From Novosphingobium aquimarinum (GTDB lineage: Bacteria; Pseudomonadota; Alphaproteobacteria; Sphingomonadales; Sphingomonadaceae), in the NCBI RefSeq assembly GCF_009746585.1, contig NZ_WRPO01000001.1:62001-126000 (forward strand): a stretch of DNA of 64,000 nucleotides, read 5' to 3'. How positions within the stretch are numbered: the stretch's first letter is position 1; every line of letters starts with the position of its first letter. The notes below the pieces were generated by a model. It did not search any database. It saw only the letters and a list, made by a program, of their open reading frames with translations, and was not told the origin of the DNA. The translations under genes were made by a program, and so were the position numbers. This document shows, one piece after another, positions 30,701 through 40,335 of the stretch.

Positions 30701-31733
30701 ACAGCCGGCCGCCGCTCTGCGGCTCGATCTCGATCTCGATGCTCTGCAGCATAATTGGCGATCGCTCGACCGCATGTCCGGCTCGGCAAGGGCAGGGGCC
30801 GCGATCAAGGCCAACGGCTATGGGCTCGGTTCGCAGCGCGTGGCGCAAGCGCTGCATGCCGCAGGATGCCGCGACTTCTTCGTCGCGCATTGGTGCGAAG
30901 CGGCGGATCTGGGCGATGCGATTGCCCCGGCAGCGCTTGCCGTCTTTCACGGACCTTTGACGGAGGCCGACTGCGCTTTTGCGCTGGCAACGGGCGTGCG
31001 CCCGGTCATCAATTCGATACCGCAGGCGCGGCGCTGGAACGCGGCCGGCGGCGGGCGATGCGATCTGATGGTCGATACCGGAATGAACCGTCTCGGCCTG
31101 CCGCTGGGTGACCTTGCGGACGAGAGCATCGCGCAGCTCGAGATCGAGGTGCTGCACTCGCATCTCGCCTGCGCCGACGAAGAGTCGCCGCTGAACGATT
31201 TGCAGCAGCAACGCTGGAGCGAAGTCCGAACGAGGATTCCGCATCGCCGCGCTGCACTGGCGAACAGTGCCGGGATCGCTCTCGGCGCGCAGTTTCACGG
31301 CGATCTCACCAGACCTGGCCTGTCGCTTTATGGCGGCATTCCCCGGCCCGAACTCGAAGGCGTGATCCGCCAAGTCGCGCAGCCTGCCGCCGCCGTGCTG
31401 CAAGTGCGGGACATCGCGGCGGGCGAGGGCGTGGGCTACAACAGCCAATTCGTCGCGCCCCGCGCGATGCGGATCGGCACGATCGCAGTCGGCTATGCCG
31501 ATGGCTATTTGCGCTGCTGGTCAGGTATCGGTTCCGCCGCCAACAAGGCGAGCCCCCTGCCGGTGCTCGGGCGAGTGAGCATGGATCTGACCATCCTCGA
31601 TTTGTCTGCTGCGCCCGAGACTTGCGAAGGTGATTGGGTCACGATCGACTACGATCTGCCTCGCGCCGCCAGCCTGACCGGACTGTCGCAATACGAATTG
31701 CTGACGTTGCTCGGCCGCCGTTTCGCCCGCTGA
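30690..31733 (+). CDS. alr: Alanine racemase
   Basis: 347 aa, start MPPEQPAAAL, inside the end of the transporter gene. The PLP lysine lies in AIKANGYGLG, the substrate-binding DTGMNRLG is present, and the C-terminal catalytic Tyr is in GVGYNSQF, followed by GRVSMDLTI. It makes D-alanine for peptidoglycan. The overlap suggests co-expression with the transporter. Length is close to the usual 350-370. Confidence 0.92.
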   Translation: MPPEQPAAALRLDLDLDALQHNWRSLDRMSGSARAGAAIKANGYGLGSQRVAQALHAAGCRDFFVAHWCEAADLGDAIAPAALAVFHGPLTEADCAFALATGVRPVINSIPQARRWNAAGGGRCDLMVDTGMNRLGLPLGDLADESIAQLEIEVLHSHLACADEESPLNDLQQQRWSEVRTRIPHRRAALANSAGIALGAQFHGDLTRPGLSLYGGIPRPELEGVIRQVAQPAAAVLQVRDIAAGEGVGYNSQFVAPRAMRIGTIAVGYADGYLRCWSGIGSAANKASPLPVLGRVSMDLTILDLSAAPETCEGDWVTIDYDLPRAASLTGLSQYELLTLLGRRFAR

Positions 31734-31829
31734 ATGCCCTTGCGGCCAGGGTTTTGCCATGCGGCATTTTGTTGCGTTGCAGTATGCCCCGATGATATGC
31801 TCGGTGTTTAAAGATACCGGGGACGTGAG

Positions 31830-32396
31830 ATGCCAGAAGCCAAAGGGTCGGAAGACGACATCGTCATCATTAAGAAGTACGCCAATCGCAGGCTCTACAA
31901 CACCCGATCCTCGAGCTACATCACGCTGGACCATCTCGCCAAGATGACCCGCGAAGGCGTTGAATACAAAGTGCTCGATGCGAAGAGCGGCACCGACATC
32001 ACGCATACGATCCTGACCCAGATCATCATGGAGGAAGAGTCCAACGGCGAGCAGATGCTGCCCGTGAGCTTTCTGCGCGAATTGATCGGCATGTACGGCA
32101 ATTCGATGCAATCACTCATTCCGCACTACCTCGAGGCGTCGATGGAGAACTTCCGCGCCAATCAAGTGAAGCTGCACAAGGCCTTCGAAGACAGCCTCGG
32201 CAACAACCCGCTCGCCAAGCTGGCAGAGCAGAACATGGCGATGTTCAAGGCGGCCGCGTCGGCGTTCATGCCGGGCGGGGAGAAGGGTGAGGCGGCGACG
32301 ACGCCTCCTGCCACCGACGATACCGCCGGCGATCTCTCTGCGCTGAAGGAACAGATGGCCGCGATGCAGAAGAAGCTCGACGAACTGGGCAAGTGA
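31830..32396 (+). CDS. phaR: Polyhydroxyalkanoate synthesis repressor PhaR
   Basis: 188 aa, start MPEAKGSEDD. The DNA-binding PHB_acc_N domain reads IIKKYANRRLYNT then YITLDHLAKMTREG, followed by the PHB-accumulation domain and a coiled-coil tail (KEQMAAMQKKLDELGK). PhaR senses PHB and represses phasin and its own gene. The upstream gap (31734-31829) holds closely spaced TTGC repeats (TTGTTGCGTTGCA) that could serve as an autoregulatory site, which is speculative. No other PHA genes are in the window. Confidence 0.92.
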   Translation: MPEAKGSEDDIVIIKKYANRRLYNTRSSSYITLDHLAKMTREGVEYKVLDAKSGTDITHTILTQIIMEEESNGEQMLPVSFLRELIGMYGNSMQSLIPHYLEASMENFRANQVKLHKAFEDSLGNNPLAKLAEQNMAMFKAAASAFMPGGEKGEAATTPPATDDTAGDLSALKEQMAAMQKKLDELGK

Positions 32397-32836
32397 CGCC
32401 GCCGCGGGCGCAGCGGCCCGCAGCGCGCATTCTGCTCACCGACGCTCTCGGGCGTGTTCTGCTGTTTCGCTTCGATCCTGACGATCGTCCGCCGTTCTGG
32501 GTCACACCTGGCGGGGCGCTCGACCCCGGCGAAACTTACGAAGCGGCTGCTCGCCGCGAACTGCAGGAGGAGACGGGCATTGTCGCCGATCCCGGCGCGC
32601 AAGTGCATCGCAAAATCGCCGAATTCATCACGATCGAAGGCATCCCGGTGGTGGCCGACGAGCGCTTCTTTCGCGTCGCGATCGACGATCATGGCGATCA
32701 CCTGATCGACGTCGCCGGGCACACCGCACTCGAGCGGCAAGTCATGCGCTCCTGGCGCTGGTTCGACCACACCGCGCTGGCGGAACTCGACGAAGCGTAT
32801 TTTCCTGAAGACCTCGCCGAAATGCTCGGTTGGTAG
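32393..32836 (+). CDS. Nudix hydrolase
   Basis: 147 aa from a GTG at 32393 that overlaps the phaR stop as GTGA. The Nudix box is complete: GALDPGETYEAAARREL-QEETGI (G-x5-E-x7-REL-x-EE-x-G-I). ILLTDALGRVLLFRF precedes it. The substrate, some nucleoside diphosphate linked compound, cannot be predicted from sequence. Confidence 0.88.
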   Translation: MTPPRAQRPAARILLTDALGRVLLFRFDPDDRPPFWVTPGGALDPGETYEAAARRELQEETGIVADPGAQVHRKIAEFITIEGIPVVADERFFRVAIDDHGDHLIDVAGHTALERQVMRSWRWFDHTALAELDEAYFPEDLAEMLGW

Positions 32837-32880
32837 ATCGCCTCTTCACCGCTCCGCGATCTGCGGCTAACAGCCCCGCC

Positions 32881-34431
32881 ATGAACAAGCCTGCCGCAAT
32901 CCGCCATGCCCTGTCCGTCAAGCGCGAGGACGACTTCGCGCAGTGGTATCAGGAAGTCATTTCCGAAGCCGAGATGGCCGAGGAATCGGGCGTGCGCGGC
33001 TGCATGGTCATCAAGCCGTGGGGTTATGGCATCTGGGAGCGCATCCAGCGCCTGATGGACGACCGGATCAAGGCCGCAGGCGTGCAGAACTGCTATTTTC
33101 CGCTGTTCATTCCGCTGTCGTACTTCGCCAAGGAAGCTGAGCATGTCGAGGGGTTCGCCAAGGAAATGGCGGTCGTCACGCATCACCGCCTGATCGGTGA
33201 CGGGGAAGGGGGGCTGGTCCCCGATCCCGAGGCGAAGCTGGAAGAACCGCTGATCGTGCGGCCGACTTCGGAAACCGTGATCGGCGCCGCCATGTCGCGC
33301 TGGATCCAGTCCTGGCGCGACCTGCCATTGCTCACCAACCAGTGGGCCAATGTCGTGCGCTGGGAAATGCGCACCCGGATGTTCCTGCGCACCAGCGAAT
33401 TCCTCTGGCAGGAAGGCCACACCGCGCATGCCAATCGTGATGACGCGATGGGCGAGACCCTGCGCGCGCTCGAAATGTATCGCGACTTCGCCGAGACCGA
33501 GCTGGCCATGCCGGTAATCGCAGGCGAGAAGCCCGAGAACGAGCGCTTCCCCGGCGCGGTCGCGACTTATTCGATCGAGGCGATGATGCAGGACGGCAAG
33601 GCCCTGCAGGCGGGCACCTCGCATTATCTGGGCACGGCTTTCGCCCATGCCGCGGGCATTCAGTATCAGGACCGCGAAGGCACGCAGCAGTATTGCCACA
33701 CCACCAGCTGGGGCACTTCGACGCGTATGGTCGGCGGCGTCATCATGACGCACGGCGACGATGACGGTCTGCGTGTCCCGCCAATGATCGCACCGCAGCA
33801 AGTCGTGATCCTGCCGATGCTGCGCGACAATGACGAGGACGAAGCGCTACTTGCCTATTGCGAGGACTTGCGCAGCGCCGTCGCGGCACAGTCCGCGCTG
33901 GGCGAGCCGCTGCGCGTGCTGCTCGACAAGCGGCCCGGCAAGGCGACGCAGAAGCGCTGGGCCTGGGTCAAGAAGGGCGCGCCGATCGTGCTGGAGATCG
34001 GCGGGCGCGATGCGGCGGCGGGACAGGTCTCGATGCTGCGCCGCGACCGGCTGTGGAATGCGGCGGGCAAGCCGGATTTCGCCGCGCTGGCCAAGGACGA
34101 TTTCGTCGCGCGTGTCGCCGGCGAGGTCGAGGCGTATCAGGACGTGCTTTACACGCAGGCGCGTGAGCGGCGCGATGCGCAGATCGTGCGCGACATCGAC
34201 ACGATGGATGCGCTGAAGGCGTTCTACAGCGAGGATAAGCGCTATCCGGGCTGGGTCGAAGTGAACTGGTCGAAGCCGACCGGGGAAGACCTCGATGCGG
34301 TGGTAAAGCAGCTCAAGGAACTGAAGCTCACCGTGCGCAACGTGCCGCTCGATGCCGCGCCGCCGACGGGCGACTGCATTTTCACCGGTCGCCCCGCCGT
34401 CGAGCGGATCTACGTCGCGCGCGCCTACTGA
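32881..34431 (+). CDS. proS: Prolyl-tRNA synthetase, eukaryote/archaeal-like type
   Basis: 516 aa, start MNKPAAIRHALSVKRE. Class II motif 2 and 3 regions read VRPTSETVIGAAMSRWI, NVVRWEMRTRMFLRTSEFLWQEGHTAHA and THGDDDGLRVPP. This is the ProRS type without the large editing insertion but with an extra C-terminal domain ending in Tyr (ERIYVARAY), the archaeal/eukaryotic-type organisation also found in scattered bacteria. The more usual alphaproteobacterial ProRS is the short bacterial form. An upstream ATG-like extension of 17 codons overlaps the Nudix gene and is not used. Confidence 0.9.
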   Translation: MNKPAAIRHALSVKREDDFAQWYQEVISEAEMAEESGVRGCMVIKPWGYGIWERIQRLMDDRIKAAGVQNCYFPLFIPLSYFAKEAEHVEGFAKEMAVVTHHRLIGDGEGGLVPDPEAKLEEPLIVRPTSETVIGAAMSRWIQSWRDLPLLTNQWANVVRWEMRTRMFLRTSEFLWQEGHTAHANRDDAMGETLRALEMYRDFAETELAMPVIAGEKPENERFPGAVATYSIEAMMQDGKALQAGTSHYLGTAFAHAAGIQYQDREGTQQYCHTTSWGTSTRMVGGVIMTHGDDDGLRVPPMIAPQQVVILPMLRDNDEDEALLAYCEDLRSAVAAQSALGEPLRVLLDKRPGKATQKRWAWVKKGAPIVLEIGGRDAAAGQVSMLRRDRLWNAAGKPDFAALAKDDFVARVAGEVEAYQDVLYTQARERRDAQIVRDIDTMDALKAFYSEDKRYPGWVEVNWSKPTGEDLDAVVKQLKELKLTVRNVPLDAAPPTGDCIFTGRPAVERIYVARAY

Positions 34432-34480
34432 TCCCGAACGTGCTTCTTGCCATGGCGCCCGTGCGCGGCGACAAGGGGGC

Positions 34481-35833
34481 ATGCGCAAGACCTTAACATC
34501 GCTCGCTTTCATCGCCACGCTTAGCGCGGGCGGCGCGCTCCACGCTGCCGGGTCCGAAACCGGTGAGCCTGAGGCCGCCGTTTCCGAGGCGCGTCTGCGC
34601 GCGAATGTCGAATCGTTGGTCGGCTTCGGAACGCGGCACACGCTGTCGTCGCAGGACGATCCGCAGCGCGGGATCGGCGCCGCGCGGCGCTGGGCTGAAG
34701 CGCAGTTTCGCCAGTCCGCCAAGGCCTGCGGCGACTGCCTCGAGATCGTGCTGCCGGAAACGATGGCGACCAGCGAACGGATCCCGGAACCGGTTCGCCT
34801 CGTCGATGTCGTCGCAATCCAGCGCGGCACCGAACGGCCGAACGAAGTCGTGATCGTGCAAGGGCATATCGATAGCCGCGTCTCCGATGTGATGGACGCG
34901 AAGAGCGACGCGCCGGGCGCCAACGACGATGGCTCGGGAACCGCCCTGGTGCTCGAAGCTGCGCGCGTTCTCAGCCAGCATAAGTATCCGGCCACGATCG
35001 TCTATGCCGTACTGTCAGGCGAGGAGCAGGGGCTCCTCGGTGGCAAGCTGCTCGCGGACTACGCCACGAAGCAGGGCTGGACAGTGAAGGCCGTGCTCAA
35101 CAACGACATCGTCGGCGGCTCGTGCGGATCGGACGGCTACTGCGACGATACCCACGTGCGGGTCTTCTCCGAAGGGACCCGCGCCGATGCGGGCGATGGC
35201 TTGCGCGCCGAAGCGCGGCGTTACGGCGGCGAGAACGACAGCCCCTCACGCAATCTTTCGCGCTACATCGCCGGGCTCGACGATCCGGCCCTGGAAGTCC
35301 GCCAGGTCTGGCGCGCCGACCGGATGGGCCGGGGTGGCGATCACTTGCCGTTCAATGCGCTGGGCTATCCCGCCGTCCGCTTCTCGGTCGCGGTGGAGGA
35401 TTACGAGCACCAGCATCAGGATCTGCGCACCGAAGACGGCACGAAATATGGCGACACGATCGACGAGATGGATTTCCCCTATCTCGCCAAAGTGACGCGC
35501 CTCAACGTCGCCTCGCTCGCCGCGCTTGCAAGTGCGCCGATGCCGCCTGCGCCGAAGGTGGATGCAGCGGTCAAGACCTGGACCGATCTTACCTGGGACG
35601 CGGTACCTGGCGCCACCGGCTACACGATCTGGAAGCGGCGCACCGATGCGCCCTCTTGGGAGGCCGAACCCGTGATCGCCAACGTCGCCGCGACCAGCGC
35701 GCGCCTCGATGGCGTTCGCGGCGACGATTGGCTGTTCGGGGTCAGCAGCACGGGCCTCGGGGGCGCGCGTAGCCCCATCGCCAGCGCCGTCCCCGGCGGC
35801 GCTTTCGCCCCGCTCGAGGCAAACGCCGACTAA
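34481..35833 (+). CDS. Secreted M28 family aminopeptidase/zinc peptidase
   Basis: 450 aa, start MRKTLTSLAF with AAGGGGG upstream and a signal peptide cut near LHAAGS. Zinc ligands of M28 are visible: VIVQGHIDSR, GANDDGSGTALVLE, LSGEEQGLLG, NNDIVGGS and the last His in GGDHLPFNALG. Residues from about 365 (TWTDLTWDAVPGATGYTIW) form an FN3-like domain. Exported peptide hydrolysis is the likely job. It is convergent with the M3 peptidase gene, 4 bp apart. Confidence 0.88.
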   Translation: MRKTLTSLAFIATLSAGGALHAAGSETGEPEAAVSEARLRANVESLVGFGTRHTLSSQDDPQRGIGAARRWAEAQFRQSAKACGDCLEIVLPETMATSERIPEPVRLVDVVAIQRGTERPNEVVIVQGHIDSRVSDVMDAKSDAPGANDDGSGTALVLEAARVLSQHKYPATIVYAVLSGEEQGLLGGKLLADYATKQGWTVKAVLNNDIVGGSCGSDGYCDDTHVRVFSEGTRADAGDGLRAEARRYGGENDSPSRNLSRYIAGLDDPALEVRQVWRADRMGRGGDHLPFNALGYPAVRFSVAVEDYEHQHQDLRTEDGTKYGDTIDEMDFPYLAKVTRLNVASLAALASAPMPPAPKVDAAVKTWTDLTWDAVPGATGYTIWKRRTDAPSWEAEPVIANVAATSARLDGVRGDDWLFGVSSTGLGGARSPIASAVPGGAFAPLEANAD

Positions 35834-35837
35834 TCTC

Positions 35838-37862
35838 TCACTGGTCCTTTTCCAGTTCGGCCTTGTAGGCATCGAGGCTGATGTCGCGGCCGAGGAATTC
35901 GCGAACCAGGTCCGCTGCGGGCCGGGTGCCGCCGCGTCCGAGCACCATGGTGCGATAGGCTTTGGCGGTCTCGGCATCGCTGAGGCCCGCGCCGGCGAAG
36001 CGCGTGAACAGATCGTCGGCGATCACTTTGGACCAGCGATAGGTGTAGTAGATCGCCGAATAGCCGTTGAGGTGCCCGAACGCGTCCTGCATCTGGACGT
36101 AATCGGGCATCGGGATCACCGCGTATGCGCCGAACCAGCCCCGGGTCGCCGCGCCGAGATTGTCGGGCACCGGCTGCTTGTGGAACTGCAGCGAGACATT
36201 CGTATAGCCGAGCTGCACCATGTCGCCGTAGCCGAGGTTGAAGTAGCGCGCCCGGTTCATCTTCTCGACCAGTTCGCGCGGGATCGTGTTGCCGTCCTTG
36301 TCGACCGCGAACTTCGCCAGCGTATCGTAATCGTAGACCCAGTTCTCGAGCATCTGCGACGGCGCTTCGACAAAGTCCCATTCGGTCGCGACGCCGGACT
36401 GGCCGAACCAGTGCTGCGTCCCGCCGAACATGCCGTGAATCATATGGCCGAATTCGTGAAGGAACGTCTCGACGTCCGAGTGTTCCATCAGGCCCGTTGC
36501 GTGATCGCCCTTGGGAAGGTTCATCACCAGCGCACCGACCGGCGGCTCGCCATCGACCACGCCGGGCCGCAGCGGGATCATGTTGGCATGGCTGTACTTG
36601 CCCGGTCGCGGGTGCGAATCGAAATAGAAGCGGCCGATCACCTTGCCGTCGTCGACCATCTCGTAAGTCTCGACATCCTCGTTCCACACCGGCGTCTGCC
36701 AGGGGCGGATCTCGATGCCGAACAAGTCCGCAGTGAGCCGCAGGATGCCGTCGCGCACGTTGTCGTACGCGAAATATTGCCGGGCTTCCTGCGGATCGTA
36801 GTCGTAGTACTTCTGCTTGACCTTGGGGCTCAGCCAGCCGGTCTGCCAATATTTCACCTCGGTCGCGCCCGGCTGCAGCTCCTGCAGCACGGCGAGGCTC
36901 TTGGCATAGTCGCGGCGGGCGGCGGGTCGAGCGGCCTGCGCCATATCGGCCAGCAACGCGTCGACCTTGTCAGGGCTGTCGAGCATCTTGTCTTCGAGCA
37001 CCAGCGCCGCGTAATTCGGCCGACCCAGCACTTCGGCGAGCTCCTGCCGCAGCGCGAAGAGCTGCTTCAGCAGCGGGTCGTTTTCGGGATAGGCGCGCTG
37101 GTTGTAGACTTCGCTGAGACGCCGCCGAAGCGCGTCGCTTTCGGCATAGGACATGACCGGAACATAGTCGGGGTAGTCGGTGGAAATCTCAACCAGACCG
37201 TCTTCGCCCGGCTTGTGCGAATCGATGAAGTCCTGGGGGAGCCCGGCGAGCTCTTCCGGCTTCACCTTGATGACTTTGCGCCCCTCGGCGATGTTCGTAT
37301 CGAACTGCGTGCCGACCTCGGAGATCTTCTCGTTGAGCGCTTGCACTCTGGCCCGCCCTGCCTCGTCGAGCGCCACGCCCGAGCGTTCGAAGCCGCCGAT
37401 CGATCGTTCGAGGTAATAGGCCGTCGCGGGATCGGCCTTGCTGGCATCGATCGCCTTGAGACGATCGTAGATCGGGCGCGACAAGCTCAGCTTGCTCGAA
37501 AGCTTGCTGAGCTCGACCGTGCAGTCGGACCCGGCTTCGCGCCGCTCTTCGTCCGCCATCACTTGCTTGTAGAGTTCGAATTCGCCCGAACCGGCATTCA
37601 GCAAGGCGCCGATGGCGTCGAACTCGGCAAGCGTGCGCTCGATCGTCGCAGTCCCTGTCTCGGCTTCCAGAGCGGCCTGCCGCCGTGCGATCTCGTCGGT
37701 GATCGTTTTGCACTTGGCCTGGATCGCGGCGGCATCCGGCGCCGTCGCGAGGATCGGGCCCATGGCCGCGCGCACGCTCGGCTGGTCGCTCGCGGCAAGA
37801 GATGGAGTGGAAGTCATGGCGGTGGCGGCAAACAGGCTCATGGTCAGGCGGCGCAGGGACAT
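35838..37862 (-). CDS. M3 family zinc metallopeptidase (peptidyl-dipeptidase Dcp type), exported
   Basis: 674 aa from the ATG at 37862, which has GAGAGG 10 nt upstream; other ATGs at 37871 and 37904 are less well placed. The signal peptide is MSLRRLTMSLFAATAMT and ends near SLAAS. The active site is ETFLHEFGHMIHG (HExGH), with the third ligand in EWDFVEAPSQ. The C-terminal FGHLNGYSAIYYTYRWS is typical of Dcp/oligopeptidase A. Probably degrades short peptides in the periplasm. Confidence 0.9.
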   Translation of the reverse strand: MSLRRLTMSLFAATAMTSTPSLAASDQPSVRAAMGPILATAPDAAAIQAKCKTITDEIARRQAALEAETGTATIERTLAEFDAIGALLNAGSGEFELYKQVMADEERREAGSDCTVELSKLSSKLSLSRPIYDRLKAIDASKADPATAYYLERSIGGFERSGVALDEAGRARVQALNEKISEVGTQFDTNIAEGRKVIKVKPEELAGLPQDFIDSHKPGEDGLVEISTDYPDYVPVMSYAESDALRRRLSEVYNQRAYPENDPLLKQLFALRQELAEVLGRPNYAALVLEDKMLDSPDKVDALLADMAQAARPAARRDYAKSLAVLQELQPGATEVKYWQTGWLSPKVKQKYYDYDPQEARQYFAYDNVRDGILRLTADLFGIEIRPWQTPVWNEDVETYEMVDDGKVIGRFYFDSHPRPGKYSHANMIPLRPGVVDGEPPVGALVMNLPKGDHATGLMEHSDVETFLHEFGHMIHGMFGGTQHWFGQSGVATEWDFVEAPSQMLENWVYDYDTLAKFAVDKDGNTIPRELVEKMNRARYFNLGYGDMVQLGYTNVSLQFHKQPVPDNLGAATRGWFGAYAVIPMPDYVQMQDAFGHLNGYSAIYYTYRWSKVIADDLFTRFAGAGLSDAETAKAYRTMVLGRGGTRPAADLVREFLGRDISLDAYKAELEKDQ

Positions 37863-38053
37863 CAAGATCATACCTCTCGTCAAGGGCTCAAGCTTGTTAA
37901 CCAAGTTTCACGTGCCAGGGAACTGGTCTCGGAAAGAGCGGGAATGGTTTCAGCAAGCCTGTTGTAAGATAGTATCCCTTTCCCGATCCAGCCCATGCGC
38001 AGAGTGCGCTGCCATTGCGGGCAGCCCCGGGCACGCTTAGATCCATCGCTATC

Positions 38054-40330
38054 ATGCCCATGCAACACCCCCCCGGCTTGCCGACCCGCCAGAAGATCCT
38101 CGATTTCATCCGCGACAGTTCCGAACCCGCCGGCAAGCGCGAGATTGCCCGCGCCTTCGGATTGAAGGGGCAGGAGAAGATCCAGCTCAAGGCCCTGCTC
38201 AAGGACATGGCCGAAGAAGGCCTGATCGACGGCAAGCGCACGGCCTATCACCGCATGGGCGGGGTTCCGAAGGTCACGGTGCTGCGCGTCGTCGATGTCG
38301 ATGATGGCGAGCCGATCGCCGTTCCCGATACCTGGCAGCCGGACGATGCCACCCCGCCGCCGCGCATTCGGCTCGTCGAACAGAAGGGCAAGCCGCGTCG
38401 CGGCGGATCGGGCGTTGGCGCGCTCAAAAAAGGCGACAGGGTTTTGGCGCGGACCGAAGAGTCCAACACTGGTTGGCGCGGCTATCCGATGAAGAAGCTT
38501 GCGCTGCGCGAAGAGCAAGTGCTGGGCGTGGTCGAGATCGACGCTGCGGGCAAGGCCTGGCTCGCACCGGTCGACAAGCGCCAGCGCCATTCCTCGCCGA
38601 TCACCGATCTCGGCGGCGCGGAGAAGGGCGAACTGGTATTGGCCGAGCCGGCGGGTCGCTCGCAACGTTCGGGCGTGAAAGTCACGCAAGTGCTGGGCGA
38701 GCCCTTGGCGCCGCGTGCGTTCAGCCTGATCGCGATCCACAAGCACGGCATCCCCAACGTGTTCGATCAGCAGACGCTGGACGAAGCGAATCGCGCCGCC
38801 GCGCTGCCGCTCGATGCCGAACGTCGCGAGGATTTGCGGCATTTGCCGATCGTCGCGATCGATCCGGCGGATGCGCGCGACCATGACGATGCCATCTGGG
38901 CGGAACCGGATGGGGAAGGGGGCTTTCGCGCGTTGGTCGCCATCGCCGATGTGTCGTTCTACGTGCGCCCCGGCGGGGACATCGATCGCGAAGCGCGCAA
39001 GCGCGGCAATTCGGTCTATTTCCCCGATCGCGTGGTGCCGATGCTGCCCGAAGTGCTTTCGGCCGATGTCTGCTCCCTGGGGGCAGGCGAGGATCGCGCG
39101 GCGATGGCCTGCCACCTCGAAATCGACGCGAAGGGCAAGATTACCGCGTGGCGCTTCACGCGCGCGATCGTGCGGATCGCCGAAGACATAGCCTATGAAG
39201 ACGCGCAAGCGCGGATCGATGCCGGTGAGGCTGAGGAGCATCTGGCTAACTTGTGGAGCTGCTGGCGCCTGCTCGCCGCCGCGCGCGAGGATCGCGATCC
39301 GCTCGAACTCGAATTGCCCGAGCGCCGCGTGGTGCTCGACGAAAAGGGGCGCATTGCCGAGATCGCCCTGCGCGAACGGCTCGATGCGCACCGCGTGGTC
39401 GAGGATTTCATGATCGCCGCCAATGTCGCGGCGGCCAAGGCGCTGGAAGCGAAAGTGGCCCCCGTCGTCTACCGCGTCCACGAGCCGCCGAGCCGCGAGA
39501 AGCTGGTCGCGCTGAAGGACTACATGGCGACCTTCGGCAAGAAACTGGCGATGGGGCAAGTGATCACGCCTGGCCTGTTCAACCGCATGCTCAAGGACGT
39601 AACCGACGATGCCGAGCGCGCGCTGGTGATGGAAGCGGTGCTGCGCAGTCAGACCCAGGCCTACTACGGGCCGCGCAACGCGGGCCACTTCGGCCTCGCG
39701 CTCGCATCCTACGCGCATTTCACTTCGCCGATCCGGCGCTATGCCGATCTGTTGGTGCACCGCGCCCTGGTCGATGCCTACGGGCTCGAGCAGCCCGCGC
39801 CCAAATCGGATCTACCGAAAACCTCCGGCCTTTCCGATCGCGACCGCGAGGACTTGTCGCGCGTTACCGACGCCATCAGCAAGGCCGAACGTCGCGCGAT
39901 GGAAGCGGAGCGCGATACGATCGATCGCTACGTCGCTGCATGGCTGTCCGCGCGCGTCGGCGAAGTGTTCGAGACGCGGATTACGGGCGTGCAGAAGTTC
40001 GGCTTCTTCGCGACGATCATCGGCCTGGGCGGCGACGGGCTGGTCCCGGTCTCGACGCTGGGGAGCGAGCGCTTCCATTACGACGAGAAGTCGCAGACGC
40101 TTTCGGGTGAGGAAAGCGGCACAACCTATGCGATGGGCAACCGGCTGCGTCTGCGCCTGGCCGAAGCGAACCCCCTCACCGGAGCGCTCAAGTTCGAGCT
40201 TGAAGAGGGCGGGTCCGCCCAGATCGAACCGCGAGGAAAACCGCTACCCCTGAAGAAACGCGGCCAGCATCTCGCCGGCAAGCGGGGGCGGCCGGGCAAT
40301 ATCCGTCACCAAGGTCGCAAGCGCAAATAG
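38054..40330 (+). CDS. rnr: Ribonuclease R
   Basis: 758 aa from the ATG at 38054 (MPMQHPPGLP; a second ATG at 38060 is equally possible). An N-terminal helix-turn-helix (GKREIARAFGLKGQEKIQLK) precedes cold-shock domains, the RNB catalytic centre DPADARDHDDAIW with its clustered Asp residues, SPIRRYADLLVHRAL, an S1 domain (FETRITGVQKFGFFA) and a Lys/Arg-rich tail. It degrades structured RNA 3' to 5'. Convergent with an uncharacterised gene at 40336. Confidence 0.94.
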   Translation: MPMQHPPGLPTRQKILDFIRDSSEPAGKREIARAFGLKGQEKIQLKALLKDMAEEGLIDGKRTAYHRMGGVPKVTVLRVVDVDDGEPIAVPDTWQPDDATPPPRIRLVEQKGKPRRGGSGVGALKKGDRVLARTEESNTGWRGYPMKKLALREEQVLGVVEIDAAGKAWLAPVDKRQRHSSPITDLGGAEKGELVLAEPAGRSQRSGVKVTQVLGEPLAPRAFSLIAIHKHGIPNVFDQQTLDEANRAAALPLDAERREDLRHLPIVAIDPADARDHDDAIWAEPDGEGGFRALVAIADVSFYVRPGGDIDREARKRGNSVYFPDRVVPMLPEVLSADVCSLGAGEDRAAMACHLEIDAKGKITAWRFTRAIVRIAEDIAYEDAQARIDAGEAEEHLANLWSCWRLLAAAREDRDPLELELPERRVVLDEKGRIAEIALRERLDAHRVVEDFMIAANVAAAKALEAKVAPVVYRVHEPPSREKLVALKDYMATFGKKLAMGQVITPGLFNRMLKDVTDDAERALVMEAVLRSQTQAYYGPRNAGHFGLALASYAHFTSPIRRYADLLVHRALVDAYGLEQPAPKSDLPKTSGLSDRDREDLSRVTDAISKAERRAMEAERDTIDRYVAAWLSARVGEVFETRITGVQKFGFFATIIGLGGDGLVPVSTLGSERFHYDEKSQTLSGEESGTTYAMGNRLRLRLAEANPLTGALKFELEEGGSAQIEPRGKPLPLKKRGQHLAGKRGRPGNIRHQGRKRK

Positions 40331-40335
40331 CCAAC

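Noticed and set aside
35709..39760. Two long frames opposite the M3 peptidase and rnr genes
   Set aside because: Each is a shadow of a gene with complete motifs on the other strand.
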